A stretch of DNA of 37,849 nucleotides from CAIUKX01 sp964580965. GTDB taxonomy: Bacteria > Bacteroidota > Bacteroidia > Flavobacteriales_D > Crocinitomicaceae. Below are positions 7,581 to 16,963 of this stretch, one piece after another. The position numbers and the translations under genes are program-made. Location: the NCBI GenBank assembly GCA_964580965.1, contig CAZOLZ010000016.1, forward strand, positions 1-37,849. Direction: 5' to 3'. The notes under the pieces were generated by a model. The model was not told the origin of the DNA, made no database searches, and saw nothing but the letters and a program-made list of their open reading frames with translations. How positions within the stretch are numbered: position 1 is the stretch's first letter; the number at the start of each line of letters is the position of its first letter.

Positions 7581-10500
7581 ATGAAAACAATAATCTCCAT
7601 TCTAGTTATAATTGGTTTTTCTTTTTCTTTTACAGCACAAAATATTGAAAATCAATTCCCTAAATCTTTAAAAGTAACAACAGTCTCAAGCCCTGAATTT
7701 TTGAAAGTTGAAGAGGCAAAGAAAGGAGGACTTTCGAGAAAAGCAATTGAACTTTCTCAAGTATTATTGGATACTGCTGTTCAAAGAAACGATATTCAGT
7801 TATTTGTAAATTGTGCGAATGCTATTGATAATCAATTATACCGTGCGAAATATGAGGAAAAAACGGAGGAAAAATTGATTCATTCATTAGTTTCAAAAGT
7901 GGATAGAATACCTCAACCATTTCAAAATTATTTAGCTAGTAAGTCAGCTGAATGGTTGGATGATTTATATAATAAAAGAGCGCTTAGTTTTGATGACGAA
8001 AGTCTTACATGGGTTGTAAATAAAGATACCTTTTTGCTCAAAAATCAAGAGTTTTCTGAATTAAAAAGCGCATTAAAATCGATGGTTTATCAAAATTCAG
8101 CTTTATTATATCAAACATTAATTGATAGTGGAAAAGAAATCAAGTTTAATTCCAGTGAACCATCTTCATTGTTCGAGTATTTAGCTTATCATCATTTTTC
8201 AAAAAGAAATTGGGAAAGATTTAAAGTTGAATCTGACTATTATTTTCAGCTAGCTAAAGAAATTACTGTCAATTCAGAAAATACTGACTTTAATTTATTG
8301 ATTAATTGTGAAAAGGCAGCGCTTCAATCAAATCGATGGGATCATTATGCATATTGGGTTGATCGAAGAATGCAATGGTTAAAGTCTCATGTCAATATCG
8401 AGTCAACCTCAGATTTAACATTTGATAGCCTTTATTTGTTGAGTTTAAAAAAACATAGTGTTTTTTTAGAAGGACATATTGGTGTAGTTCATGTGTATAA
8501 AAGGATGTTGGATCAATATAAAAATTACGCCCAAGAATATCTTTATTCAAGTCAAAAATATGCAGATAGTTATTTGAAGATGAAAGAAATTTCAGAAAAA
8601 GCAATAGCCTTTTTAAATTCTGAAAATTTAAAATTAAAGACTCCTGAAAGAGCAAAATTTATTGAAAACGAGTTAAAGTTTTTTAATAAATGCTTAGAAA
8701 GAATATTTAACAAAGAACTTGCAATTTCATTTAAAATAGCTCCAGAAAAAAACAAACCTTCTTTAATTAATATTGAGTATAGAAATAATAAAACTGCTTA
8801 TTTGAAAGTTTTTAAATTACAAAATCAATTGCAAGGCAACTATATTGAGTCTTTCGCTAAAATGAACTTAAAATCAGTTTATGATCACTCCTTCAAATTC
8901 CAAAAAGATGAACGTTTTTTACCACACGAGTTAGATTTTATAACTGAAAAAAATAAAGAATATGGTAAATACTTATTTATAATTGCGGAAAATAAGCGTT
9001 TATTAGATAGTTTACTCAAGTCGCCAAGCATCTACAACGAAAACAATTTTGCATTTTATTTAGTTCAAGTATCAGACTTAGATGTACTTACTACAAAGCG
9101 TATGGAAGGGATAGAGTTTTTAGTAAGAGATAAAAATTCTGGTCAACCTTTATCAAATGTATCAGTTACTGTTTTTAACGATAAAAATCCTACCGTTTTA
9201 AAAACATCAAAAGAAGGGAAAGCATTTTATCCAGTAAATGGTGGTCGTAATTTTGAATATATTGTTCAAAATAAAAAGGATAGAATAGAAGGATCGACTT
9301 ATTATTACAACTACAATTCTAATGAAAGTGAGGTTGGTAATATGTTCTTAACAGATCGTAAAATGTATCGTCCAGGTGAACAAGTTTATTTTAAAAATAT
9401 CGTTTATGACAATAGGGAAGACAAGGTTATCGCATCTGAATCAAGTAGGGTAGAAATTACAGATGATAATCAAACTGTTTTATTTGAGAAAACATATGAA
9501 ACAGATGAATTTGGTGCTTATCATGATAATTTTTCGTTACCAAATTCAGGGTTTCTATTAGGAAACATAACGGTTTATGTTGATGGGGTTTGGGCAGGAA
9601 ACTTTAGTGTTGAGGAATTCAAACTACCAACATACAAAGCAACATTAGATACCTTAAAAGGAAGGGTTAAATTAGGTGATTCGTTAACTGTCTCAGGCAA
9701 AGCAATGGCTTATGCCGGTTATCCAATAACGAATGCAAAAGTGAGTATTGAAATTTCTCAGCAAAATTATTTTCCAAGATGGTGTGTTGTTCCTTATGAA
9801 AGTAAATCGGTCTTTTATACAATTGATACAGTAACAGATAAAAATGGTCGCTTTGAGTTTACGTTTTTACCAACAAATGCTAAAGAGTTGTATGGTTCAT
9901 ATTTTAGGGTTGATATTTCAATTACAGATGAAAATGGAGAAACTCAACAATTAAATGATCACTTGTATGTAGGCCAACAGAGCTATCGTTTAGAAAGTCA
10001 AATTCCGGAATATGTGGTTGATAAAGAAAAAACAAAACACAAAGTTGTTGCTTTAAATAATCAATCTGTTCCAGAGAAAGGGTTACCGATTAAATTAGAG
10101 GTCAAACAAATAAACGATAGTGAACATCATTTAATATTTTTAGAACAACCAGAACAAAAATTCTTTGAAGAGGCCAATTTCAAACGTTATTTTGGTAAAA
10201 AATACAGCTATGAAAAGCCAGTCAAAAAAAGAGAGGTATTAGTAACAGATGAATTAAAATCAGGTGATTCATTTTTAATTCAAGACTATGTTAAAAACCC
10301 TGGTCGTTATGCTTTTAATTTCTCAATGATTGATCCTAATGGTGAAAAAACATTGCTAACAAAAGAGTTTGTTTTTGTTGGTACGGAGAAAAAAACAGAA
10401 CAACACAATGAAGTGTTTTGGACAACATTACTTGAAAACAAAACACCAGAAACAAATTCAGGAAAAATATTGATAGGTTCGAACCAAAAGAAATTGAATA

Positions 10501-13292
10501 TTTACTTAGAGTATATATATGCAAATGAAACGATAGTAACTTCATGGTTTAAGCTGAAAAAACGTACGACAATTGCTGTTCCTAATTTTGACAATCAACC
10601 GGTAAAAGTCTATATCTACTCAATTTTTGATGGAAAAGTTTATAATGAAGAATATTCGTTTGTACCATCACCAAATCAGAAAAAGTTAAACCTTCAACTA
10701 GTTACGAAAAGAGACTATTTAGAACCAGGATCAAAGGAAGAATGGTCGTTGAGTGTAACCAACATTGATGGAACCCCAACACCTAATTCTTTACTTGCCA
10801 CGATGTATGATGCATCATTGGATCAACTTACAAATAACAAATGGAGTAATAGGTTTTATCATCATTATGAAAGGGTTAATAGTTGGACTAGAGAAACAAG
10901 AACAAACATGCTGACTCATTATTCGATTAATAATTTTAGAAATGATTATTATGATTTTGATAATGTAGTCCTTTATGAAGATAAAGCGTTTTCAAATCAA
11001 AAGGTAGGTTTAATTGATGCTGAGGAAGCGTTGGATGTAACCTTTGAGGATGTAGCGGTAGGTAAAAAACGTCCATTAATGAGGACAAATTTTGCATCAA
11101 CTGCATTTTTCTATTCTTTAACTACAGATTCTACAGGAAAGGTTCAATTGCCCTTTACTACACCTGATGCCTTAACAACTTGGAAGTTCAAAGCATTTGC
11201 ATACACAAATTTATTGGAAAAAGGGTATTATGAGCAATCTTTTGTTTCATCCAAAAAGATTATGATTCAAGGAAATACACCTCGTTATCTTTATCAGGGA
11301 GATTCGATTCAATTTGCAGCAAGGGTGGTTAATAATACAGCTCTAAAACAAGAAGCTAAAGTAACTTTAAAATGGAAGAACGAAGGTTTAGAAACGCCGA
11401 TTGAGCATAAAATTGAATTGGAGGGAAATACTTCTGAATCTGTTTTTTGGTGGGTTAAAGTTCCTTCAAATTTTATTGGAATGTTGAACTATGAATTGTC
11501 TGCTTCAACAGTCGAACATAAAGATATTGAGGTAAAATCAATTCCTGTTTTAACAGATAAAGTTTATTTGAAAATTGCGCAACCAATTGTTAAAACAGAA
11601 AATGAAGTACAAAAATTTAACGCTGATAAATTGTTGGAATTACCAAAATCAGCACAGGTGTTGAAGTTAGGTTTACAACTAAACCCTTCAGCTGCATGGT
11701 TAGCTTTATTGCAAATTGCTGAGCAACAAAACCAATTCTCAAATTCAAATAACGACCTATTAAACCGTTTATATGCGTTGATAATTGCGAAAAATATCTT
11801 GAAATCACATCCTGAGTTTAAAAAAGTAATTGAGAATTGGTCACAAGAAGGAGGTCAAAATTTTGAATCTGAATTAGCAAAAGACAATGATTTGAAATCT
11901 TTGATTTTAGAGGAGTCTCCTTGGTTGTTGGATTCAAAAAATCAAACACATGCTCGTAAAGCAATGTTTCAAAATTTGAATGAAAATAATTTAGATTTTG
12001 AAATTGAAGCGAAATTGAATCAATTGAAATCTGCTCAACTTTCAGATGGTAGTTGGTCGTGGTATGGTCAAAATAAAGGTTCAATTTACATTACTCAAAA
12101 TATAATCTCAGCATTGGTTGATTTACAATTACAAGGGTTGATTAATGTAGATGTAGAAATTACAAAAGGGCTTCAATATTTAGATCAATATTACGCAAAA
12201 AGATATTCTGAAAAATCAACATTCAATTTTGTAAATGAAGATATGGTTGAGTGGTTGAAAGCAAGAAAAAGCATGAATCACTCTTCCAATAAAATTTCGG
12301 ATGAGGTTGTTACAATGTATTGGGACAATGTTCAAAGCAATTGGTTGAATCAATCATTAAAAAGTAAAGCAATGATTGCACAATTAGCCTTAATGAACAG
12401 AGATTATATATTTGCAGAACAAATCAAATCATCAATTTTGAATCAGTCAACTATTGACAAAGCTAAAGGAATGTATTGGAACGAGGTAAACTTATCTCGC
12501 TATAAAGCCCAAAGTCAACTTGCAACAATTGTTGAAATATATAGCTTATTAGCCTCATTTGAAGAAATGAACAACAATTTAGATTTAATGAAACTATGGA
12601 TGATGCGTCAGTCGTTAAATTCTACATTGACAAATAATGCAACGTTGAGTAAAATTTATCAAATCATTGCTCAAAAAGGAATTGCTACTGATAAAGCAAT
12701 TAAAGTGAAAATTAGTTCGGGAGAATTGAAAACACTAAATGCATCAGCAAATAATGAATGGACATGGAGTCAAAAGTTAGCCAGTAAAGAGGATTCAAAA
12801 GTAACTATATATGGTGATCAAACCGTTTTAGGATCTTACTATTTGGATTATTTACTTCCGATGGATGAATCTATTAAAAAAGGAGAGAACATTCGTTTAG
12901 AACGCCATTTTTACATCGAGCAAGGTGACAAAGAAATAGAGGTAAAACCTGGTCAAGTAATTCCATTAGGTTCAAAATTAACGGTTAAATTGACAATCCG
13001 TTCAGAACAGAATTTATCATATGTTGTTTTGAAAGATAGAAAACCGGTTGGAGCAGAAAGTAGAAATATAAATTCAGGTTATTATTGGGACGGAATAAAC
13101 TATTATCAAGAAAACAAAGATGCATCTTGTTCTTTCTTTTTTGATTATTTACCAAAAGGTACACATACCGTTGAATACACATATTATTTAACAATAAAAG
13201 GAAAATTAAGAATAGCACCTTCAACAATTGAAGGAGTTTATAATCCAATGTTTAAAGGAACAAGTTCTAGCGAAAAGTTAGTGGTTGAGTAA
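7581..13292 (+). CDS. Large secreted alpha-2-macroglobulin family protein, thioester motif degenerate
   Basis: A 1903-aa exported protein with signal peptide MKTIISILVIIGFSFSFTAQ and no lipobox, so it is periplasmic or secreted. After about 500 mostly helical residues comes a carboxypeptidase-regulatory-like beta domain (GIEFLVRDKNSGQPLSNVSV, about 510), then the MG2 domain with DRKMYRPGEQVYFKN near residue 590, the A2M core with LPFTTPDALTTWKFKAFAYT near 1190, and the alpha-alpha toroid with LSDGSWSWYG near 1488. Relatives trap proteases through a Cys-Gln thioester (CxEQ). At the matching place, about 108 residues before DGSWSW, this protein reads LLQIAEQQNQ: Glu-Gln remains but the cysteine is absent. 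It stands alone, without a pbpC partner, and ends exactly where the opposite-strand gene ends. Confidence 0.88.
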   Translation: MKTIISILVIIGFSFSFTAQNIENQFPKSLKVTTVSSPEFLKVEEAKKGGLSRKAIELSQVLLDTAVQRNDIQLFVNCANAIDNQLYRAKYEEKTEEKLIHSLVSKVDRIPQPFQNYLASKSAEWLDDLYNKRALSFDDESLTWVVNKDTFLLKNQEFSELKSALKSMVYQNSALLYQTLIDSGKEIKFNSSEPSSLFEYLAYHHFSKRNWERFKVESDYYFQLAKEITVNSENTDFNLLINCEKAALQSNRWDHYAYWVDRRMQWLKSHVNIESTSDLTFDSLYLLSLKKHSVFLEGHIGVVHVYKRMLDQYKNYAQEYLYSSQKYADSYLKMKEISEKAIAFLNSENLKLKTPERAKFIENELKFFNKCLERIFNKELAISFKIAPEKNKPSLINIEYRNNKTAYLKVFKLQNQLQGNYIESFAKMNLKSVYDHSFKFQKDERFLPHELDFITEKNKEYGKYLFIIAENKRLLDSLLKSPSIYNENNFAFYLVQVSDLDVLTTKRMEGIEFLVRDKNSGQPLSNVSVTVFNDKNPTVLKTSKEGKAFYPVNGGRNFEYIVQNKKDRIEGSTYYYNYNSNESEVGNMFLTDRKMYRPGEQVYFKNIVYDNREDKVIASESSRVEITDDNQTVLFEKTYETDEFGAYHDNFSLPNSGFLLGNITVYVDGVWAGNFSVEEFKLPTYKATLDTLKGRVKLGDSLTVSGKAMAYAGYPITNAKVSIEISQQNYFPRWCVVPYESKSVFYTIDTVTDKNGRFEFTFLPTNAKELYGSYFRVDISITDENGETQQLNDHLYVGQQSYRLESQIPEYVVDKEKTKHKVVALNNQSVPEKGLPIKLEVKQINDSEHHLIFLEQPEQKFFEEANFKRYFGKKYSYEKPVKKREVLVTDELKSGDSFLIQDYVKNPGRYAFNFSMIDPNGEKTLLTKEFVFVGTEKKTEQHNEVFWTTLLENKTPETNSGKILIGSNQKKLNIYLEYIYANETIVTSWFKLKKRTTIAVPNFDNQPVKVYIYSIFDGKVYNEEYSFVPSPNQKKLNLQLVTKRDYLEPGSKEEWSLSVTNIDGTPTPNSLLATMYDASLDQLTNNKWSNRFYHHYERVNSWTRETRTNMLTHYSINNFRNDYYDFDNVVLYEDKAFSNQKVGLIDAEEALDVTFEDVAVGKKRPLMRTNFASTAFFYSLTTDSTGKVQLPFTTPDALTTWKFKAFAYTNLLEKGYYEQSFVSSKKIMIQGNTPRYLYQGDSIQFAARVVNNTALKQEAKVTLKWKNEGLETPIEHKIELEGNTSESVFWWVKVPSNFIGMLNYELSASTVEHKDIEVKSIPVLTDKVYLKIAQPIVKTENEVQKFNADKLLELPKSAQVLKLGLQLNPSAAWLALLQIAEQQNQFSNSNNDLLNRLYALIIAKNILKSHPEFKKVIENWSQEGGQNFESELAKDNDLKSLILEESPWLLDSKNQTHARKAMFQNLNENNLDFEIEAKLNQLKSAQLSDGSWSWYGQNKGSIYITQNIISALVDLQLQGLINVDVEITKGLQYLDQYYAKRYSEKSTFNFVNEDMVEWLKARKSMNHSSNKISDEVVTMYWDNVQSNWLNQSLKSKAMIAQLALMNRDYIFAEQIKSSILNQSTIDKAKGMYWNEVNLSRYKAQSQLATIVEIYSLLASFEEMNNNLDLMKLWMMRQSLNSTLTNNATLSKIYQIIAQKGIATDKAIKVKISSGELKTLNASANNEWTWSQKLASKEDSKVTIYGDQTVLGSYYLDYLLPMDESIKKGENIRLERHFYIEQGDKEIEVKPGQVIPLGSKLTVKLTIRSEQNLSYVVLKDRKPVGAESRNINSGYYWDGINYYQENKDASCSFFFDYLPKGTHTVEYTYYLTIKGKLRIAPSTIEGVYNPMFKGTSSSEKLVVE

Positions 13293-13634
13293 TCAACTAT
13301 ACTTTTCTCTGTAATAGACTTTCATTGCTTCTCGTTTTAATACCATAGAAGCAATTGTTGGTAAAAAGTTAGGAGATTGAACGAGCTTTAAAAAGTCTTT
13401 TTCAGGAATATCAATTGTGTAAAGTAATTGCAACAAATTTGTTTCACCAAATTTCATAATAGCAGTTATTTTTTCTTGTAATAGACTTTCGATTTCTATT
13501 TTTGAAAGAGGCTTGGTAACAAAAGTATCAGGGAAATCAATGCCATATTTGGCAAAGTCTTTTTCGATTTGTTGTTGTGTTTTTAAAACAAAACTGTCTT
13601 TATTAAAATATCCTATCAAATCATCTTCTATCAT
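13293..13634 (-). CDS. Conserved small cytoplasmic protein, unknown function
   Basis: A 113-aa soluble acidic protein, predicted mostly helical, starting MIEDDLIGYFNKDSF. No signal peptide, membrane segment or known motif is visible. The central part (PLSKIEIESLLQEKITAIM) and end (MVLKREAMKVYYREKY) look like ordered helices, and codon use resembles the neighbours, so it is probably a real gene. It converges tail to tail with the A2M gene with no spacer between the two stop codons, and lies downstream of metG on the same strand after a 310-nt gap. Function unknown. Confidence 0.6.
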   Translation of the reverse strand: MIEDDLIGYFNKDSFVLKTQQQIEKDFAKYGIDFPDTFVTKPLSKIEIESLLQEKITAIMKFGETNLLQLLYTIDIPEKDFLKLVQSPNFLPTIASMVLKREAMKVYYREKYS

Positions 13635-13740
13635 AGGGCAAAAGGTACGATTATTTTATGGAAAATGGATAATTGAGAGTTGAAAGAAAACTTAATTAAC
13701 TAACAAGTTTTGTATAGTTTTTCGAAGCGATTTTAGGTTT

Positions 13741-13756
13741 CCTTCCGCGAGGAAGG
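13741..13756. repeat. Short hairpin CCTTCC-GCGA-GGAAGG
   Basis: Perfect 6-bp stem with a GNRA-type GCGA loop in the gap between metG and the 113-aa gene. No T-tract follows on either strand, so it is not a standard terminator. The rest of the 310-nt gap holds only another short palindrome (13847) and AT-rich sequence. Confidence 0.4.
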
Positions 13757-13846
13757 CAATGCTAATCTCTAACAATTAATCACTAAACTGAATCATATAA
13801 AAAGCGCTTTTTTTGTCAGAAGTTTAAAGCCGAAGGTTTTACCAAC

Positions 13847-13864
13847 TCTTCCCTTGAGGGAAGA
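13847..13864. repeat. Intergenic palindrome, copy 1 (TCTTCCC-TTGA-GGGAAGA)
   Basis: Perfect 7-bp inverted repeat with a TTGA loop. The 16-mer TCCCTTGAGGGAAGAT (13850-13865) recurs identically at 29604-29619, also intergenic. This suggests a dispersed REP-like palindrome family. Confidence 0.5.
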
Positions 13865-13944
13865 TACAGATGGGTGACTTGTTAATTTTAAAAAATCACC
13901 TTACAGTTTAGGTTCTAACAACTAAAGGTGAAGTGTTCTAATAT

Positions 13945-16005
13945 CTATCTAATTCCTCCGCCAGCAGCAAAACCCTTTTCAGGTGTCATAAAGCTCAGCT
14001 TTCCTTCGGTATTTTCCGCCATTAAAATCATTCCTTCGGATTCGATGCCTTTGATTTTTCTTGGTGCTAAATTTAATAAAACACTTACCGTTTTTCCCAC
14101 AACTTCTTCAGGAGAGTAATGTTCTGCAATTCCTGAAACAATCGTTCTTTTATCGATTCCTGTGTCAACAGTTAATTTAAGTAATTTATCTGTTTTTTTA
14201 ACTTTTTCCGCCTCAAGAATAGTTCCTAAGCGAATGTCTAACTTAGTGAAATCATCAAAAGCAACCGTTTCTTTTTGAGCTTCAAATTCTATCGTATTGT
14301 TTGCTGATTTTGATCCCTCTAACCTTGCTAGTTCTGCTTCCACTAGTGCATCTTCTATTTTCGGGAATAAAATTGTTGGCGCTTCTGTTTGGTGTCCACT
14401 TGGAATTAAATCAATTCTACCCGAAAACGACCAATCTTGGTTGATAAACTTTAAGAATTTTGATAGTTTTCTTGCTGTTTCTGGTAAAAAAGGTTGTAAA
14501 ACAATACTTAAATTGGCGGTGATTTGTAACGCTATATTCATTATTGTTTTGACTCTTTCAGGGTCTGTTTTAATTAACTTCCAAGGTTCATTATCAGCTA
14601 AATATTTATTACCTAAACGAGCTAAATTCATTGCTTCAGCCTGAGCTTCTCTTAATTTATAGGTATAAATCAATTTTGAAATTCTTGCTGGAACTTCTTT
14701 CATTTCTGACAGTAAGGCTTCGTCTTCTGATGTTAATGTTCCTAATTCAGGAACTTTACCTTCGTAGTATTTTTGAGTTAAAACTAATGCTCTATTTACA
14801 AAGTTTCCTAGAATATCTGCTAACTCACTATTCACTCTTGTTTGGTATTCTTTCCAAGTAAATTCGCTATCTTTTGTTTCAGGAGCAATGGCTGTTAAAA
14901 CGTATCTCAGCTCATCCATTTTATCTGGGTAAGTAGCAATGTATTCGTGTAACCAAACTGCCCAGTTTCTTGAAGTTGAGAATTTATCACCTTCTAAATT
15001 TAAGAACTCATAAGCAGGTACATTATCTGGTAAAATCAAATCACCGTGATCTTTTAAAATGATAGGGAAAATGATTGCATGAAAAACAATATTGTCTTTC
15101 CCGATAAAGTGAACCAATTTACGTTCACCTTTCCAATAGTCTTCCCAATTTTTTTCATTATCTGAAGCCCATTGTTTTGTAGCTGAAATATATCCAATTG
15201 GAGCATCCAACCATACATACAATACCTTTCCATCCGAATCAGCTAGCGGTACTTTCACCCCCCAATCTAAATCTCTTGTCATTGCACGGGGTTGTAAGCC
15301 ACCGTCAATCCAAGACATACATTGACCGTTTACTTGATTTCTCCATGTTTTTGGATCGTGTTGTTGAACACCATCAATTGTTCCTTCTTTAATCCATTCT
15401 CTCAACCATTCTTCATGTTGATCCATCGGTAAATACCAGTGTGAGGTTGTTTTAAGAACAGGAGTTTTTCCACTTAAAGTAGACTTTGGATTAATTAATT
15501 CAGTTGGACTTAAATCTGTCCCACATTTTTCACATTGGTCACCATAAGCACCATCATGGTGGCATTTAGGGCATGTACCTGTAATGTATCGATCTGCTAA
15601 AAATTGTTGAAATTCTTCATCGTAATACTGTTCAGAAACTTTTTGAGTGAACTTTCCTTTTTCATGTAAAACCTTGAAAAAATCTTGAGCCGTCTGTTGA
15701 TGGAGTTCAGATGAAGTACGATGAAAAACATCAAAAGAGATATTGAAATCTTCAAACGCTTTTCCGATTTGTTGGTTGTATTTATCAACAATTTCTTGAG
15801 GTGTAGTTCCTTCTTTTTTAGCTCTTAAAGTGATGGCAGCACCGTGTTCGTCAGATCCACAAACAAAAAGAACATCGTGATCGTTCATTCTTAAAAAACG
15901 CACAAAAATGTCGGCAGGTAAATAAACACCTGCTACGTGACCTAAATGTAAAGGCCCATTTGCATAAGGTAATGCTGCTGTTACGGTATATTTTGCTTTG
16001 TTCAT
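13945..16005 (-). CDS. metG: Methionine-tRNA ligase
   Basis: Class I aminoacyl-tRNA synthetase (686 aa) that charges tRNA-Met. The HIGH motif appears as PYANGPLHLGHVAG (residues 14-27) and the KMSKS loop as GDKFSTSRN near residue 338. The zinc-binding insert with paired cysteines CPKCHHDGAYGDQCEKCGTD lies near residues 144-163. The anticodon-binding helical domain follows, and the protein ends in an EMAP II/Trbp111-like tRNA-binding OB domain (FDDFTKLDIRLGTILEAEKV to the C-terminus, from about residue 578), which promotes dimerisation. The start at 16005 precedes the conserved KYTVTAALPYANG. A TATCTTTG promoter box lies about 30 nt upstream. Confidence 0.97.
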   Translation of the reverse strand: MNKAKYTVTAALPYANGPLHLGHVAGVYLPADIFVRFLRMNDHDVLFVCGSDEHGAAITLRAKKEGTTPQEIVDKYNQQIGKAFEDFNISFDVFHRTSSELHQQTAQDFFKVLHEKGKFTQKVSEQYYDEEFQQFLADRYITGTCPKCHHDGAYGDQCEKCGTDLSPTELINPKSTLSGKTPVLKTTSHWYLPMDQHEEWLREWIKEGTIDGVQQHDPKTWRNQVNGQCMSWIDGGLQPRAMTRDLDWGVKVPLADSDGKVLYVWLDAPIGYISATKQWASDNEKNWEDYWKGERKLVHFIGKDNIVFHAIIFPIILKDHGDLILPDNVPAYEFLNLEGDKFSTSRNWAVWLHEYIATYPDKMDELRYVLTAIAPETKDSEFTWKEYQTRVNSELADILGNFVNRALVLTQKYYEGKVPELGTLTSEDEALLSEMKEVPARISKLIYTYKLREAQAEAMNLARLGNKYLADNEPWKLIKTDPERVKTIMNIALQITANLSIVLQPFLPETARKLSKFLKFINQDWSFSGRIDLIPSGHQTEAPTILFPKIEDALVEAELARLEGSKSANNTIEFEAQKETVAFDDFTKLDIRLGTILEAEKVKKTDKLLKLTVDTGIDKRTIVSGIAEHYSPEEVVGKTVSVLLNLAPRKIKGIESEGMILMAENTEGKLSFMTPEKGFAAGGGIR

Positions 16006-16034
16006 CTTACTTCAAGGCATTAATTATTTGGATG

Positions 16035-16042
16035 CAAAGATA
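16035..16042 (-). promoter_or_regulatory. Bacteroidota -7 box (TATCTTTG) for metG
   Basis: Reads TATCTTTG on the minus strand, about 30 nt before the metG ATG. A TTTG lies 24 nt further upstream, somewhat far for the -33 element. Confidence 0.5.
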
Positions 16043-16132
16043 CTAACCTCATTTCGTTTAATATAACAAAGTCAAAATAAATGTTTTGTCAATTTGGTCA
16101 TTTAAGATAATTATTGACAAATCGAACAGGGT

Positions 16133-16852
16133 TTAATAACTCCTTGCAGGTAAATTCACAATTACTAAACTAACAATAATGGCCATTAAAAATATTAACC
16201 CAATATAAAGAAAGAAGACACCACCCAAAATAGCCAAAACTAAAGAGAGAATGATACATGCTGCACAAACAATTTCACCAATGATTAGACCAACAATAGC
16301 CATCCACTTATTTGAATATTTACCAGGATTATTTTTGAATTGTCTCAATGAAATTACAGCAAAAACAAGACCTAATATCCCTGTAAAAAAAAGGAAAAGT
16401 GATAAAGCGCCAAGGATAAACGATGTTAATCCAAAGCCATTTATTTTAGCTTCTGGATTTTTTTTACTTTGAGTTTTAATACTTTTCTTAAGTGAATAAG
16501 CATACTTATTTTTTAAATGTTGCCTTTTGTCTTTTTTACGAGCGCTTTTTCGAATTAAATCATTACTTGTCGGTTCCTTAGTTACTTGATCAATAAATGA
16601 ATTAGCTGTTGGATTAATGCAAGGTTTAGATGTTTTCTCAGTTTTAACAGGGGTTTGTTCGATTTCGTCTTCAGAAATATAAGTTGCTTTATTTTCAGTC
16701 AATAACTCATCTTTGTTGGAGTCTTTTGAACATTTGTAATTGTTATTCCAATTAATATGATAACCATTAGTATGAACCCTTTTTTGAATAGAGCAAGAAT
16801 TAAAAAATAAACTTGTTAAAAGGGAAAAAAGGATTATTAGTTTTTTTGTCAT
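16133..16852 (-). CDS. Putative lipoprotein with DUF4190-like membrane tail
   Basis: A 239-aa protein starting MTKKLIILFSLLTSLFFNSC, a lipoprotein signal peptide with lipobox FNSC (Cys20 lipidated). Residues 25-135 are hydrophilic and Lys/Thr-rich, probably disordered. From about residue 138 the pattern GLTSFILGALSLFLFFTGI, GLVFAVISLRQFKNNPGKYS and KWMAIVGLIIGEI matches the DUF4190 type, in which paired helices flank an Arg/Lys loop; a further hydrophobic segment follows. A lipidated N-terminus combined with several membrane helices is common in Bacteroidota but unexplained. It reads in the same direction as metG but lies upstream of it, separated by metG's own promoter. Function unknown. Confidence 0.7.
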   Translation of the reverse strand: MTKKLIILFSLLTSLFFNSCSIQKRVHTNGYHINWNNNYKCSKDSNKDELLTENKATYISEDEIEQTPVKTEKTSKPCINPTANSFIDQVTKEPTSNDLIRKSARKKDKRQHLKNKYAYSLKKSIKTQSKKNPEAKINGFGLTSFILGALSLFLFFTGILGLVFAVISLRQFKNNPGKYSNKWMAIVGLIIGEIVCAACIILSLVLAILGGVFFLYIGLIFLMAIIVSLVIVNLPARSY

Positions 16853-16963
16853 ATCATTTATTTATAAATCAAATTTAGACTATTTTTAAATACAACAGAT
16901 TAAGATTCAAAATAATTATTTTCTTTCTTATCTTTAAATTCGAAATAAAAATTCAACATCTCT

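Noticed and set aside
13797..13812. AAAAAGCGCTTTTTTT as terminator of metG.
   Set aside because: The palindrome has no loop and only four G/C bases, so a stable hairpin is unlikely; it may still contribute weakly.
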